64,000 bases of DNA from Mesorhizobium sp. L-8-3 (GCF_016756615.1 NZ_AP023262.1:6139501-6203500), one strand, 5' to 3'; positions 29,025 to 39,003 are shown, numbered from the stretch's first letter. Made by a program: numbers and translations. Notes: generated by a model from the letters alone, not told the origin.

Positions 29025-29696
29025 CTAGGCCTTCAGCATGTAGCCGGCGCCGCGGATCGTGTGGAGGATCGCACTGTCGAAACCCTTCTCGATCTTGCCC
29101 CTCAGCCGCGAGACGTGAACGTCGATGACATTGGTCTGCGGATCGAAGTGATAGTCCCACACATTCTCGAGGAGCATGGTGCGGGTGACCACCCGCCCGG
29201 CATTGCGCATCAGATATTCGAGCAGGCGGAATTCGCGCGGCTGGAGGATGATCTCCCGGCCGGCGCGCTTCACCGTATGCGAGAGCCGGTCGAGCTCGAG
29301 GTCCCCGGTCCGGTAGACCGTCTCGACCTCCTTGGATCCGCCGCGGCGGTTGAGCACCTCGGCGCGCGCCAGCAGTTCGGAGAAGGCAAAGGGCTTGGTC
29401 AGATAGTCGTCGCCGCCGGCGCGCAGGCCGGTCACCCGGTCGTCGACCTCGCCCAGGGCAGACAGGATGAGCACCGGCGTCTTGTTGCCGCGCGAGCGCA
29501 GATCGGCGATGACCGAAAGACCGTCGCGACGCGGCAGCATGCGATCGACGATCATCACGTCGTAGTCGCCGGCATCGGCCATGGCGAATCCGGTCTCGCC
29601 ATCGGCGGCCTGATGGGCCGTATGGCCGGCCTCATCGAAGGCCTTGACCATGTAATCCGCAGCCTCACGGTCGTCTTCGATGACAAGAATCTTCAT
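29025..29696 (-). CDS. OmpR-family response regulator
   Basis: 223 residues from the ATG at 29696 (KILVIEDD). The receiver domain has the acidic pair in IEDD, the phosphoacceptor Asp51 in DVMIVDRMLPRRDG and the conserved Lys in LTKPFAFSEL. The C-terminal winged helix has EFRLLEYLMRNAGRVVTRTM and NVIDVHVSRLRGKIEKG. It pairs with the downstream histidine kinase. The preceding degP gene ends 235 bp away, and that gap holds a perfect 14-bp-arm palindrome. Targets are unknown; degP itself is a reasonable guess. Confidence 0.9.
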   Translation of the reverse strand: MKILVIEDDREAADYMVKAFDEAGHTAHQAADGETGFAMADAGDYDVMIVDRMLPRRDGLSVIADLRSRGNKTPVLILSALGEVDDRVTGLRAGGDDYLTKPFAFSELLARAEVLNRRGGSKEVETVYRTGDLELDRLSHTVKRAGREIILQPREFRLLEYLMRNAGRVVTRTMLLENVWDYHFDPQTNVIDVHVSRLRGKIEKGFDSAILHTIRGAGYMLKA

Positions 29697-29797
29697 GAAC
29701 CCGTTATACGCGAAATCCGGATCGGTGGAGACGTGGGGTTCCATGTTCAGCTCCAGTCACGTGCAGCGTCAAGCACCCTTTGTGCCCGACACGAATG

Positions 29798-29826
29798 CGG
29801 CAGCAGGTGTCGGACACCTGCTGCCG
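29798..29826. repeat. Perfect 14-bp-arm palindrome between degP and the regulator gene
   Basis: CGGCAGCAGGTGTC, one centre base, then GACACCTGCTGCCG: 28 of 29 bases symmetric. It lies 105 bp after degP and 102 bp before the regulator start. In RNA it would be a very stable hairpin, able to attenuate read-through or to protect the degP message from exonucleases; as DNA it might be an operator. No T-run flanks it. Confidence 0.7.
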
Positions 29827-29930
29827 CCGGAACCGGCACGAAACTGACATAGCACCGGCTCCGGGGCTCTCGCGGCAGGCGGCAGCTCTTGAGGGCTGGG
29901 ACCGCGAAAACCGCGAGCGCCGTTGCTTGA

Positions 29931-31460
29931 TCAGCCCTTGGCGACCGGCAGGGCCACGAAGCGGCTGGTATCGTCGCGCATGATCTGCACGAGCACCGCC
30001 TTGCGTCCGGACTTGGCCGCGTCGGCGACCGCCGCCGTGACCTCGTCGCTGTTCGAGACGTCCCTGGAATTGACCGCGACGATCACGTCGCCCGGCTGGA
30101 TGCCGCGATCGGCGGCGTCGCTGCCCGGCTCCACGTCGGTCACGACCACCCCCTTGCCGTCCTCGGCGCGGGTGACGGTCAGGCCGAGATCCTCGAGCGC
30201 GTTGGCGTCCTGAGGCGCCGTCTGCTCGGCCTTCGCCTGCTTGTCGGAGCCCGGCAGCGTGCCGAGGTCGACCTTGACGGTCTCCGACTTGCCGTCCCGC
30301 CACAGCGTGACCTCGACGCTCTTGCCGGGCTGGATGGCGCCGATGATGCGGGCCAGTTCGCGCGGCGAAGCCACTTCCTTGCCGTCGACGGAGGTGATCA
30401 CGTCACCGGCGGCGATGCCGGCCTTCTTGCCTGGACCGTCGTCCTCGGTCTGGGAGACGAGCGCGCCCTTCTCCGACTTCAGGCCGAGCGATTCGGCGAT
30501 ATCCTTGTTGACCGGCTGGATGTGAACGCCGAGCCAGCCGCGCTGGACCGTGCCGTCACGCATCAGGTCGCCCACGACTTCGCGTACCGTCGAGGCGGGG
30601 ATGGCGAAGGCAATGCCGACATTGCCGCCCGAGGGCGAGAAGATCGCCGTGTTGACGCCCACGACCTCGCCATTGAGGTTGAAGGCCGGACCGCCCGAAT
30701 TGCCGCGGTTCACCGCCGCGTCGATCTGGATGAAATCGTCATAGGGGCCGGCGCCGATATCGCGGCCGCGAGCCGAGACGATGCCGGCAGTCACGGTGCC
30801 GCCGAGGCCGAACGGATTGCCGACCGCGACCACCCAGTCGCCGACGCGGACCTTCGCATCGTCGGCGAAGTCGACATAGGTATGCTTGTTGCCGTCATCG
30901 ACCTTGAGCACGGCGAGATCCGTGCGCGGATCGGTGCCGATGAGCTTGGCGTCGAGTTCCTTGCCGTCATTGGTGACGACGGTGAACTCCGTGCCGCCCT
31001 CGACCACATGGTTGTTGGTCACCAGATAGCCGTCCTCGGAGATGAAGAAGCCGGAACCCTGGGAGACGGGACGCGGAGAGCCGTCGCGGCGGTCGCGACG
31101 GAAGCGGCGCTCGCCATCGCGATCGCCGTCACCGCGGAACTCGCGGAAGAAGCGCTTGAGCGGATGCCCATCGGGCAGGCTGTCGAAACCCTGCGGTCCG
31201 GAGAAAAAGCCGGAACCGTCGTCCGAAGCGCCCTCGAACTTGGCCTTGACGCGGACGCTGACGACCGCCGGGCTGACCTGCTCGACGACATCGGAGAAGC
31301 TCGGCACCTGCGGGGCGTCGACGCGGACCGGATCGGCGAAGACGGGAACGGTTCCCGACGTGACGGCTCCGAGGCCGATTGCCCCGGCCACGGCGACCGA
31401 AGCGGCCGCGGCCAGCAGACGCTTGCGGGTGCCCGAGCTGGAATTGGATTGAAGGTTCAT
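29931..31460 (-). CDS. degP: Periplasmic serine protease, Do family
   Basis: 509 residues from the ATG at 31460. A signal peptide ends near VFA-DP (residue 42). The trypsin-like domain has the full triad His151 (TNNHVVEGG), Asp181 (DPRTDLAVL) and Ser255 (RGNSGGPAF). A charged RD/ER-rich insertion sits at about 104-130, in the LA loop region. Two PDZ domains follow (about 290-385 and 410-505, the latter with GIQPGDVIVAVNSRDV). DegP degrades or refolds damaged envelope proteins. It is followed by a two-component pair and preceded by ccmH after 171 bp, a gap with a long inverted repeat. Confidence 0.95.
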   Translation of the reverse strand: MNLQSNSSSGTRKRLLAAAASVAVAGAIGLGAVTSGTVPVFADPVRVDAPQVPSFSDVVEQVSPAVVSVRVKAKFEGASDDGSGFFSGPQGFDSLPDGHPLKRFFREFRGDGDRDGERRFRRDRRDGSPRPVSQGSGFFISEDGYLVTNNHVVEGGTEFTVVTNDGKELDAKLIGTDPRTDLAVLKVDDGNKHTYVDFADDAKVRVGDWVVAVGNPFGLGGTVTAGIVSARGRDIGAGPYDDFIQIDAAVNRGNSGGPAFNLNGEVVGVNTAIFSPSGGNVGIAFAIPASTVREVVGDLMRDGTVQRGWLGVHIQPVNKDIAESLGLKSEKGALVSQTEDDGPGKKAGIAAGDVITSVDGKEVASPRELARIIGAIQPGKSVEVTLWRDGKSETVKVDLGTLPGSDKQAKAEQTAPQDANALEDLGLTVTRAEDGKGVVVTDVEPGSDAADRGIQPGDVIVAVNSRDVSNSDEVTAAVADAAKSGRKAVLVQIMRDDTSRFVALPVAKG

Positions 31461-31532
31461 TGCGCTCTGTCCTCTTGTGGCTGAAGGGATGCGTCTTGGG
31501 GGCATCCGCTGCAGCCAGAAATAGATAGCGTC

Positions 31533-31574
31533 ACATTACGGCGTCATTGCCGCGGGATGAAACTTTCGTAATGT
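31533..31574. promoter_or_regulatory. Spaced inverted repeat ACATTACG / CGTAATGT upstream of degP
   Basis: ACATTACG (31533-31540) and CGTAATGT (31567-31574) are perfect 8-bp complements, 34 bp centre to centre, about three helical turns, and lie 73-114 bp before the degP start. They could bind the OmpR-type regulator encoded downstream or another envelope-stress factor. Confidence 0.45.
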
Positions 31575-31631
31575 TGGCTAACCTGCTGATTGTCCTTCGG
31601 CATCTCACTCCGGCGTCGAAGGAGGCCGGCC

Positions 31632-32102
31632 TCACTCGCCGTCCTTCAGCATCCTCGCCAGCGCCTCGTTCTCTTCGGCCGTCAGCGGCTCGCCGGCGGG
31701 GCGACGGCGAGTTCGCGCCGAAACGATCAGGAACGTGCCGCCGGCCAGCAGCAGGATGGCCGGCACCGACCACAGGATCGCGTTGCGCAGGCTGAAGCGC
31801 GGCTTGAGCAGCACGAACTCGCCATAGCGCGAAACGATGTAGTCGAGCACCTGCCGGTCGCTGTCGCCGGCGCTCAGGCGATCGCGCACCAGGATGCGGA
31901 GGTCGCGGGCGAGGTCGGCATCCGAATCGTCGATCGACTGGTTCTGGCAGACCATGCAGCGCAGTTCGGCCGAAAGCCGGCGCGCCCTTTGCTCGAGAGC
32001 GGGATCCTTCAGCATCTCGTCGGGCTGGACGGCATAGGCCGCGGGGCCCGCAAGCAGGGCGGCCAGCAGCAGCCAACAGGCGACGGCTCGCAGCGCGGTC
32101 AT
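31632..32102 (-). CDS. ccmH: Cytochrome c maturation protein CcmH (CycL)
   Basis: 156 residues. A signal peptide (about 1-24) precedes the thiol-redox motif [10 protein letters not shown] (CxxC at 49 and 52), and a membrane helix (about 107-126) anchors the C-terminal tail. CcmH keeps apocytochrome cysteines reduced for haem attachment in the periplasm, working with CcmF and CcmI. Its ATG overlaps the ccmF stop (ATGA), so the two are translationally coupled. It is the last gene of the ccmIEFH run. Confidence 0.93.
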   Translation of the reverse strand: MTALRAVACWLLLAALLAGPAAYAVQPDEMLKDPALEQRARRLSAELRCMVCQNQSIDDSDADLARDLRILVRDRLSAGDSDRQVLDYIVSRYGEFVLLKPRFSLRNAILWSVPAILLLAGGTFLIVSARTRRRPAGEPLTAEENEALARMLKDGE

Positions 32103-34087
32103 GGCGCGGCTGCGACCGGTTTGGCCGCACCCTGCCGCCTGGCGCGCGCCGGCGCGCCCACACGCAGCCGCCGGTCGAGCAGCGACACGAAGCCGCCGAA
32201 CATCATGACGAGCGCGCCGCCCCAGATCAGCGTCACCATCGGCTTCCACCAGACGCGGACCACGATCGCCCCATCCTGCGTGGCGTCGCCGAGCGAGACA
32301 TAGAGCTGGCTCAGGCCGAGCGTGCGGATGCCGGCCTCGGTGGTGGGCATCTGGCGGACGGGATAGAGCCGCTTGGCCGAAGTGATCTGGCCAAGCGCCC
32401 TGCCCGGCCGCTCGAGCAGGAAGCGCGCGCGATCCTCGGTGTAGTTTGGGCCGATCACCTTCTCCATGCGATCGAATCGCAACGTGTAGCCGGCGATGTC
32501 GATGGTCGCGCCGGGCCGCACGGCGACGATCCTCTCGGTCTCCAGCGACACCACGCTGACGATGCCCAGCACGGTCAGGCCGAGGCCGAGATGCGCAAGC
32601 GTCGTGCCGAAGACCGACTTCGGCAGGCCGACGAAGCGCCGCAGCATCACCGAGGGCTCGGCCGAGCCAATGCCGGCGCGAAGCGCGAGGTCGGTCAGGG
32701 CACCCAGCACCAACCAGGCGGCCAGGCCGCAGCCCAATGCCGCGAAGACCGAGGCGCCGTCGACGAAAAGAAGCGTGACGAGCACCGCGCCCAGCGCCCC
32801 GCCGAAGGCCGCCATCAGGCGCTGCGCGGCAGCCAGCAGGTCGCCGCGCTTCCAGGCGAGCAGGGGGCCGAACGGCACCAGGGCGAGCAGCGGCAGCATC
32901 AGCGGGCCGAAGGTCAGGTTGAAGAACGGCGCGCCCACCGAGATCTTGTCGCCGGCGAAGGCTTCGATGAACAACGGATAGAGCGTGCCGATGAAAACCG
33001 TGGCAGTCGCCGTCGTCAGGAACAGGTTGTTGAGCACCAGCGCCCCTTCCCGCGAGATCGGGTGGAAGACGCCGCCAGCGGTGAGCGAGGGCGCACGCAG
33101 CGCGAAGAGCGAAAGCGAGCCGCCGATGAACAGGGTCAGGATGGCCAGGATGAAGACGCCTCGGCTGGGATCCGTAGCGAAGGCATGAACCGAGGTGAGC
33201 ACGCCCGAGCGCACCAGGAAGGTGCCGAGCAGCGACAGCGAGAAGGTCAGGATGGCGAGCAGCAGAGTCCAGATCTTCAGCGCCGAGCGCTTCTCCATCA
33301 CGATCGCCGAATGCAGCAACGCCGTTCCCGCCAGCCAGGGCATGAAGGAGGCGTTCTCGACCGGGTCCCAGAACCAGAAGCCGCCCCAGCCGAGCTCGTA
33401 ATAGGCCCAGTAGGACCCCATCGCGATGCCGCCGGTGAGGAACGTCCAGGCGGCGAGCGTCCACGGCCGCACCCAGCGTGCCCACGCCGCATCGATACGG
33501 CCGTCGATGAGGGCCGCGACAGCGAAGGAGAAGCAGACGGAGAAGCCGACATAGCCGAGATAAAGCAGAGGCGGATGGACGGCGAGGCCGATATCCTGCA
33601 GCAGCGGATTGAGGTCCTGGCCTTCGATCGGCGCCGGATCGAGCCGGACGAAGGGGTTGGACGTGACGAGGATGAACAGCAGGAAGGCGACGCCGATCAA
33701 TCCCTGGACCGCCAACACATTGGCCTTGAGCGTGGCGGGAAGATTGCGGCCGAAGGCGGCGACGAGCGCCCCGAAGAAGGTCAGGATCACCACCCAGAGC
33801 AGCATCGAGCCTTCATGATTGCCCCAGGTTCCGGTGACCTTGTAGAGCATCGGCTTCAGCGAATGGGAATTCTGCCAGACATTGGCCACGGAGAAATCCG
33901 ATTGCATGTAGGCCAGCGTGAGCACCAGGAAGGACAGCGCCGTAAGGGCGAATCCGGTGGCGGCGACTGGCCCGCCGACCGCCATCAGCCGCTCGTCGCC
34001 CATGCGCGCGCCTACGAGCGGCACGCTCGCCTGGACCAGCGCCATGGCGAAGGCGAGCACGAGCGCGAAGTGACCGATCTCGACCAT
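32099..34087 (-). CDS. ccmF: Haem lyase subunit CcmF (CycK)
   Basis: 662 residues with about 14-15 membrane helices. The haem-handling tryptophan-rich segment is present as [20 protein letters not shown] (around 228-247), and the conserved [15 protein letters not shown] comes earlier, near 85-100. CcmF joins haem delivered by CcmE to CxxCH sequences of apocytochromes. The gene starts 4 bp after ccmE and overlaps ccmH at its end. The other genes of the pathway (ccmABCDG) are not in this window. Confidence 0.95.
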   Translation of the reverse strand: MVEIGHFALVLAFAMALVQASVPLVGARMGDERLMAVGGPVAATGFALTALSFLVLTLAYMQSDFSVANVWQNSHSLKPMLYKVTGTWGNHEGSMLLWVVILTFFGALVAAFGRNLPATLKANVLAVQGLIGVAFLLFILVTSNPFVRLDPAPIEGQDLNPLLQDIGLAVHPPLLYLGYVGFSVCFSFAVAALIDGRIDAAWARWVRPWTLAAWTFLTGGIAMGSYWAYYELGWGGFWFWDPVENASFMPWLAGTALLHSAIVMEKRSALKIWTLLLAILTFSLSLLGTFLVRSGVLTSVHAFATDPSRGVFILAILTLFIGGSLSLFALRAPSLTAGGVFHPISREGALVLNNLFLTTATATVFIGTLYPLFIEAFAGDKISVGAPFFNLTFGPLMLPLLALVPFGPLLAWKRGDLLAAAQRLMAAFGGALGAVLVTLLFVDGASVFAALGCGLAAWLVLGALTDLALRAGIGSAEPSVMLRRFVGLPKSVFGTTLAHLGLGLTVLGIVSVVSLETERIVAVRPGATIDIAGYTLRFDRMEKVIGPNYTEDRARFLLERPGRALGQITSAKRLYPVRQMPTTEAGIRTLGLSQLYVSLGDATQDGAIVVRVWWKPMVTLIWGGALVMMFGGFVSLLDRRLRVGAPARARRQGAAKPVAAAP

Positions 34088-34091
34088 GGAA

Positions 34092-34529
34092 CTATTGGCT
34101 CTCCTGCCAGAGGCCCTTTTCCTTCAGGCCTTCCGCGACTTCCTTCGGCATGTAGGTCTCATCATGCTTGGCCAGCACGCTGTCCGCAACGAAGACGCCG
34201 CCGGGGCCGAAGCTGCCTTCGGTGATGACGCCCTGCTCTTCGCGAAACAGGTCGGGCAGGATGCCATTATAGACCACCTTGACCGTGTCGACCTGGTCGG
34301 TGATGGCGAAATCGACCTCCGTCCCCTGCCCGCGCTGGATCGACCCCTTCGCGACAAGCCCGCCGAGCCGGATGCGCTGGCCCTCGCTTACCGGATTGGC
34401 CGCGAGATCGCCGGGCATGTAGAAATAGGATGCCTTCTGGCCGAGCGCCCAGAAAGTCAGGAAGGTCGCGAGGCCGAGAAAGGCCAGCGCGCCGCCGATG
34501 ACAGACAATCTCTTCTGCTTGCGTGTCAT
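34092..34529 (-). CDS. ccmE: Haem chaperone CcmE (CycJ)
   Basis: 145 residues. One N-terminal membrane anchor (about 9-29) precedes an OB-fold beta-barrel ([23 protein letters not shown]). The haem-binding His122 lies in [11 protein letters not shown] with the conserved Tyr126. It receives haem from CcmCD and passes it to CcmF on the periplasmic side. It starts 3 bp after ccmI. Confidence 0.95.
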   Translation of the reverse strand: MTRKQKRLSVIGGALAFLGLATFLTFWALGQKASYFYMPGDLAANPVSEGQRIRLGGLVAKGSIQRGQGTEVDFAITDQVDTVKVVYNGILPDLFREEQGVITEGSFGPGGVFVADSVLAKHDETYMPKEVAEGLKEKGLWQESQ

Positions 34530-34532
34530 GTC

Positions 34533-35711
34533 CTACTCGGTCCCGCTCAGTCCGAGGGTCGCTGCGAATTGCGTCAGCGCCGTGGCTTCCACACTCCCCT
34601 CGCCCAGGGCCGCCACGCCGCGGCTCATCGCATCCAGCGCATCTGTCTTGCGGCCGAGCACCAGGTATGAACGGACGAGCCGCTGCCATCCTTCCAGATC
34701 CCTGGGGTTCTGGCGAAGCTTTTGGTCGAGCCCCGCGACCATGGCCTCGATCATGGCGTTGCGGTCGGCATCGGACATGGTGGCGGCCGCCTCCACGTCG
34801 TCCTGCGTCGGTCCCGGCGTGGTCGAGGTGGTGGCCCCCGAGGTGGTGGCCTCCGATGTGGTGGAAGGTGCCTTGCCGGCGGCAAGGCGCTTGTCGGCCT
34901 CGGCGACGGCCTGCTCGACAGGAACGCGCCACGGTGAATCCGCGGGCAGCTTGACGAGCATCTCTCGCCAGGCCGCGACTGCCTCCTGAAGCTTCCCGTC
35001 CTGCGCCATGGCGGTCGCCAGATAGAAACGCGCCTTGGGATAGTCAGGCTCCAGCCTCAGGGCCCTGTTGAACGCTGCCTCGGCCTCGTCGGAAATGACG
35101 CCGTCGGCGGCCGAAGCCATCGCCTCACCGAGCCCGGACTCGCGGGCCGCGGTCGACCCTTCGAGGCGGATCGCCGCGTGATAGGCACCGACGGCATCGG
35201 CGAAGCGCCCCATGCGCAGATAGACCGGGGCGAGAACGTCCCAGCCCTTGCCGTCATTGGGGTTGGCCGCAAGGTGCTTCTCGGCGCGCGCCACCAGTTC
35301 GTCGATCGAGCTCTTCGCCGGATCGGCTTCGAGCCGCGCCTGGAGGGGTTGCGAAGGCAGATCGGGCGAGCCGAGATAGCCGTAGAGCGCCCAGCTCACG
35401 ACCGGCACCGCGAGAACCGCCGCCATGCCGGCCATGCGCGCTGTCGGCGAGGCCAAGGCGCTCCGTCCGCCGTTCCCGCGCTCGCCGAGCTTCAGGATGC
35501 GGCGGCCGATCTCGGCGCGGGCCTGCTCCGCCTCGGTCGGGTTGATCAGTCCGCGACCGACGTCGCGCTCCAACTCCTGAAGCTGATCCTTGTAGACTTC
35601 GAGATCGTGATCGGCGGCCGTGGCAACCGAGCGGCGCCCTCGCGCAAGCGGCGCCAGGACGGCAAGGCTGGCACCCAAGGTAAGCAGAGCGGCCACGATC
35701 CAGAAAAGCAT
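34533..35711 (-). CDS. ccmI: Cytochrome c maturation protein CcmI (CycH)
   Basis: 392 residues. Two membrane helices (about 2-21 and 95-113) enclose a cytosolic loop with the family's YKDQLQELERDVGRGLINP. The periplasmic part contains TPR repeats (about 140-250 and 330-380) joined by a Thr/Ser-rich linker (about 282-300). CcmI is the apocytochrome chaperone of the haem-ligation complex. The ATG at 35711 was chosen from the membrane-helix position; a GTG three codons upstream, with AAGGG before it, is also possible. The frame remains open far upstream, through a TetR-like remnant. Confidence 0.93.
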   Translation of the reverse strand: MLFWIVAALLTLGASLAVLAPLARGRRSVATAADHDLEVYKDQLQELERDVGRGLINPTEAEQARAEIGRRILKLGERGNGGRSALASPTARMAGMAAVLAVPVVSWALYGYLGSPDLPSQPLQARLEADPAKSSIDELVARAEKHLAANPNDGKGWDVLAPVYLRMGRFADAVGAYHAAIRLEGSTAARESGLGEAMASAADGVISDEAEAAFNRALRLEPDYPKARFYLATAMAQDGKLQEAVAAWREMLVKLPADSPWRVPVEQAVAEADKRLAAGKAPSTTSEATTSGATTSTTPGPTQDDVEAAATMSDADRNAMIEAMVAGLDQKLRQNPRDLEGWQRLVRSYLVLGRKTDALDAMSRGVAALGEGSVEATALTQFAATLGLSGTE

Positions 35712-35975
35712 GCCGATCACATAACCCTTGACGGCACCCCTGCCAACAATCGCGCCATGCGGCCAATTGACGGAGGCATCGGGCGGTGCCGCATCGGCGC
35801 GAGGATCGTATACCATCTTCGACAGAGCGTCTTTGCTCACAACTGTCAGTTCATTCCCGCATTTGAAACCCATTCCCGGCGCGAGCGACCGCGACGCGGA
35901 ACCGGGTGCCGTTACCCGATCGCCGCCGCAAAAGGGCCACGACTGCTTTCGCCCGCGCGTCGGTCGCACGGGCCG

Positions 35976-36290
35976 GAACCGCGCGATGTTCATGGGCACC
36001 CGGAACAGCACTGTCGCGTCTTCCACGACGGCCACCGTTTCCTCGAGTGCGTTCGGAGGGACCAGATCGCTCAGGATGCGCTCCAGCGCCCGGCTCAGGT
36101 TGGAAGTGTGTGCCGCGACGATGTCCATGTGGTCGGCGGCCAGCTCGAGACAAGCGTTGAAAAGCCCGGGGCCGGCGTCGTAGCGGTCTCGCTCCAGCGA
36201 AAGGATGGTCAACACCCAGCGTTCCAGCTTTTCGCCCGGCGGAAGGTCCTGCGCGGCAACCCTGCCGCGCTGGCGGAGGCGCCGGTCGGT
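35976..36290 (-). pseudogene. C-terminal remnant of a TetR-family regulator
   Basis: In the minus strand frame that later becomes ccmI, a stretch reads PPGEKLERWVLTILSLERDR, then AGPGLFNACLELAADHMDIV, then EDATVLFRVPMNIARF. This matches the pattern of TetR C-terminal domains (dimer helices, then a final DAT-xF-xP segment). No helix-turn-helix, start codon or ribosome site is present upstream; that region is the cytochrome c gene in another frame. The remnant is therefore a truncated gene left at the edge of the molybdenum-enzyme cluster. The rest of the 690-bp gap (35712-36400) shows nothing else I recognise. Identification is by eye, without a profile search. Confidence 0.5.
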
Positions 36291-36400
36291 GAAGCCCGGA
36301 TCCGCGGCTGCGATCCGGAGGTTCACCGACAAAGCCCGCAAACGGACCGCGCCGTCCGGCGGTTCCAGCACCGCGGCTCGAAGCAGGCCTTGGCGCCGCG

Positions 36401-36769
36401 TTACCGGCCGTTCAGGAACGCGATGATCGCGCGCCGCTCGTCTGCGTTGTTGAAGCGCTGAACCATCCGTGTGCCCGGCACCATCGCCGTAGGATTCGCG
36501 AGGTAGGTTTCCAGCGTCTCGGGCGTCCAGGTGATGCCGGAGTCGCGCAGGGAGGGCGAATAGTTGAACCCGTCGACGCTGCCGCCAGCGCGGCCGACCA
36601 CGCCCTGCAGGTGAGGCCCGGCGCCGTTCCTGGTGGTCGCGATCTGGTGGCAGGACCCGCAACGCTGCCGGAACAGCCGTTCGCCTGAAGCGGTCTCCTG
36701 GGCAACTGACAGATCCGTTGCCCAAGCCGCCGTGATCACCGTCAAGGCGGCGAGTACCGCGCCTCTCAT
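36401..36769 (-). CDS. Periplasmic class I c-type cytochrome
   Basis: 122 residues. A signal peptide (about 1-23, ending SVAQ) precedes the haem site RCGSCH (Cys37, Cys40, His41); NPTAMVPGTRM provides the methionine ligand, most likely Met102, as in cytochrome c2/c550 types. Its ATG overlaps the stop codon of the molybdenum subunit gene (ATGA), so it is very likely the electron acceptor of that enzyme, passing electrons to the respiratory chain. Haem attachment would need the CCM system, four genes of which lie just beyond. Confidence 0.9.
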   Translation of the reverse strand: MRGAVLAALTVITAAWATDLSVAQETASGERLFRQRCGSCHQIATTRNGAGPHLQGVVGRAGGSVDGFNYSPSLRDSGITWTPETLETYLANPTAMVPGTRMVQRFNNADERRAIIAFLNGR

Positions 36770-39003
36770 CCTTCCATGCCTTTCAGGTCGAGCTTCGAGA
36801 GCGGCAAGCTGCGGATGCGCTGGCCCGTCAGCACGGAAGCGGCGTTGACCACGGCGGGCGGCACGCCAGGCAGACCCGGCTCGCCGATACCGCCCATCGG
36901 AGCGCCGCTCTCGACGATGCGCACATGCACGCGCGGCATGCGGTCGGGCGGCAGGATGGGATAACCGTCGAAATTGCGCGCCTGCGGCATGCCGTCGACA
37001 TAGACGACTTCCTCAAGCAGCGCCGAGGACAGGCCGAGGGCGACGGCGGAGTTCACCTGCGCCTCGATGATGGCGGGATTGACGATGCTTCCGGGATCGA
37101 TCGCCACCCAGACGTCGTGGACAATCACCCCGCCGTCCCGCAGCGAGACCTCTGCGATCGTGGCGACCTCGCTGCCGAAAGGCGAGGCCATGGCGACGCC
37201 GCGCGCCCGCCGCGTGCCATCCTCGGCTGTGAACGGCCCACGACGCCATCCGCCGGAAAGATCGGCCACGGCCACAAGGAGGTTTCTGTGCCGCGGGCTG
37301 TCTGCAAGGAGGCGATGCCGCAATTCATAGGGATCCTGCTTCCCCGCATCAGCCATCTCGTCGAAGAATGTTTCGTAGAAGAAATCGTTCATCGAATGGC
37401 CGACCGAACGCCAGAAGCCGATGATAGCCGGATCGTCCACATGGATCTGGGCGACACGCCTGTTCGGTATCGCATAGATCTTTCCAGCGATACCCTCGAC
37501 CGCTGAACTGTCGACCTTGTCGGCCTGGCGGCCGAACCAGCGGCCGGTCGGGCCTTCTCCGACCGCAACGGCGTCCAACGCGACCGGCAGGCCGTCGGCA
37601 TCGAGGCCCGCACGGAAACGTACGGCACCCATCGGCCGCAGCGCATCGCGCAGGAACTCCTCCTCGCGGCTCCAGATCAGCTTCACGGGCCGGCCCGCCG
37701 CCTTCGCGAGGAGGATGGCCTGCGGGTACGGATTGGCCGTCCGATAGAGGAAATGCCGGCCGAAGAAGCCGCCCAGCATCGGGGAATGGATGATGATCCT
37801 GTCAGGGTCGACCCCTGCGACCTTCGCCGCATCGGCCTGGAACATCTCGGGCGCCTGGTTCGGTATCCACAATTCGAGGGTCCCGTCCGCATTCCAGCGC
37901 GCGAGCGCCGAAGGCGGCTCAAGCTGGCCGTGCACCAGATAAGGAGCGCCATAAGTCGCCTCGACGGCAAGCTGAGCACCGCGCATCGCGCCCGCCGCAT
38001 CACCGACCGTCTCGAAAACGACCCCTTCTCCCGGCGTCGCTTTCAGCTTCGTCGTATGGGCTTCGGAGGAGAAATCCGCCGGCATCGCATGCGCAGTTCC
38101 TGCGGCTGGCTCGGTCCAGGTGACCAGCAGGGTTTCGACCGCGCGACGCGCACGCCACCAGCTGTCGGCCAGCACCGCTACCGCGCCCGGCAGCCTATGA
38201 ACGGAGTGGACGCCGGGCATACGCCGAACATCCGCTTCATTCGCCAGCGCGCCGGGTTCGCCACCGAGACGCGGGCTGTGCTGGACGGCGGCGTGAAGCA
38301 TGTCGTCGACCTTCTGATCGATCGAATAGAGTGCCTTGCCGGTCGACTTGTCGTGAACATCAAGGCGAGCCACCGGCCTGCCGATCCAGCGGAAATCGGT
38401 GCGGGGGCGCAGCATGACGTCGGTTGGGACCGGCAGGTCGGCCGCCGCATCCGCGATTTCCCCGTAGGGGATCGCCCGCCCGGACGCTGCATGAACCACG
38501 CGGCCGGGTTCGGTCGAGAGTTCCGAAGTTGGCACGCCAAGCCGAGAGGCCGCGGCCTGCAGCAGCATCTGGCGCGCCGATGCGCCAAGCCTGCGCATCG
38601 TCTCGTAGCTCAGGCGCACCGACATGCTGCCGCCGGTGAAACGGCCGCCACCGGTCAAGAGATAGTCGGGGCCGGGAGGAGCACCCTCGACCGTGAAGTT
38701 CACGGGGTCGACGTCCAGCTCCTCACCGACGATCTGCGCCATGGCGGTGAAGATGCCTTGTCCACCCTCGATGAAGGCGCTGCGGAAGAGCACCGTGCTG
38801 TCGGGACGGATCTCCAGGAAGGCTGAGACCCGCGTGCCGGGCGCGACAGGCGCAGCGGCCTGCGCCCTCGCGCGTCCGACCGGCACGGTGACCGAAAGCA
38901 CCAGCGCTGCGGCGGCGCCGAGGAAGCCGCGACGCGAAATGTTGAGCGGTCCGTCCTCGCGGGGCGTGGACCAGCGGTTCCCGATGAGGGTCATGTTGTT
39001 CAT
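36766..39003 (-). CDS. Tat-exported molybdenum hydroxylase large subunit (IorB-like)
   Basis: 745 residues of the isoquinoline 1-oxidoreductase/aldehyde oxidase branch of the xanthine-oxidase family. A twin-arginine signal is present (NISRRGFLGAAAALVLSV, residues about 22-39). The molybdopterin domain shows GGFFGRHFLYRTANPYPQAI and, near the C-terminus, GGIGEPGLPGVPPAVVNA with the catalytic glutamate. The 2Fe-2S partner has no signal and is presumably exported with it as a folded complex. Such enzymes oxidise N-heterocycles or aldehydes in the periplasm; the substrate is not known. The gene follows the 2Fe-2S gene by 10 bp and overlaps the cytochrome gene. Confidence 0.9.
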   Translation of the reverse strand: MNNMTLIGNRWSTPREDGPLNISRRGFLGAAAALVLSVTVPVGRARAQAAAPVAPGTRVSAFLEIRPDSTVLFRSAFIEGGQGIFTAMAQIVGEELDVDPVNFTVEGAPPGPDYLLTGGGRFTGGSMSVRLSYETMRRLGASARQMLLQAAASRLGVPTSELSTEPGRVVHAASGRAIPYGEIADAAADLPVPTDVMLRPRTDFRWIGRPVARLDVHDKSTGKALYSIDQKVDDMLHAAVQHSPRLGGEPGALANEADVRRMPGVHSVHRLPGAVAVLADSWWRARRAVETLLVTWTEPAAGTAHAMPADFSSEAHTTKLKATPGEGVVFETVGDAAGAMRGAQLAVEATYGAPYLVHGQLEPPSALARWNADGTLELWIPNQAPEMFQADAAKVAGVDPDRIIIHSPMLGGFFGRHFLYRTANPYPQAILLAKAAGRPVKLIWSREEEFLRDALRPMGAVRFRAGLDADGLPVALDAVAVGEGPTGRWFGRQADKVDSSAVEGIAGKIYAIPNRRVAQIHVDDPAIIGFWRSVGHSMNDFFYETFFDEMADAGKQDPYELRHRLLADSPRHRNLLVAVADLSGGWRRGPFTAEDGTRRARGVAMASPFGSEVATIAEVSLRDGGVIVHDVWVAIDPGSIVNPAIIEAQVNSAVALGLSSALLEEVVYVDGMPQARNFDGYPILPPDRMPRVHVRIVESGAPMGGIGEPGLPGVPPAVVNAASVLTGQRIRSLPLSKLDLKGMEG

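Noticed and set aside
32591-34225. 544-codon plus-strand frame
   Set aside because: Antisense to ccmF and ccmE; composition is Gln/Glu/Arg-rich and shows no domain.
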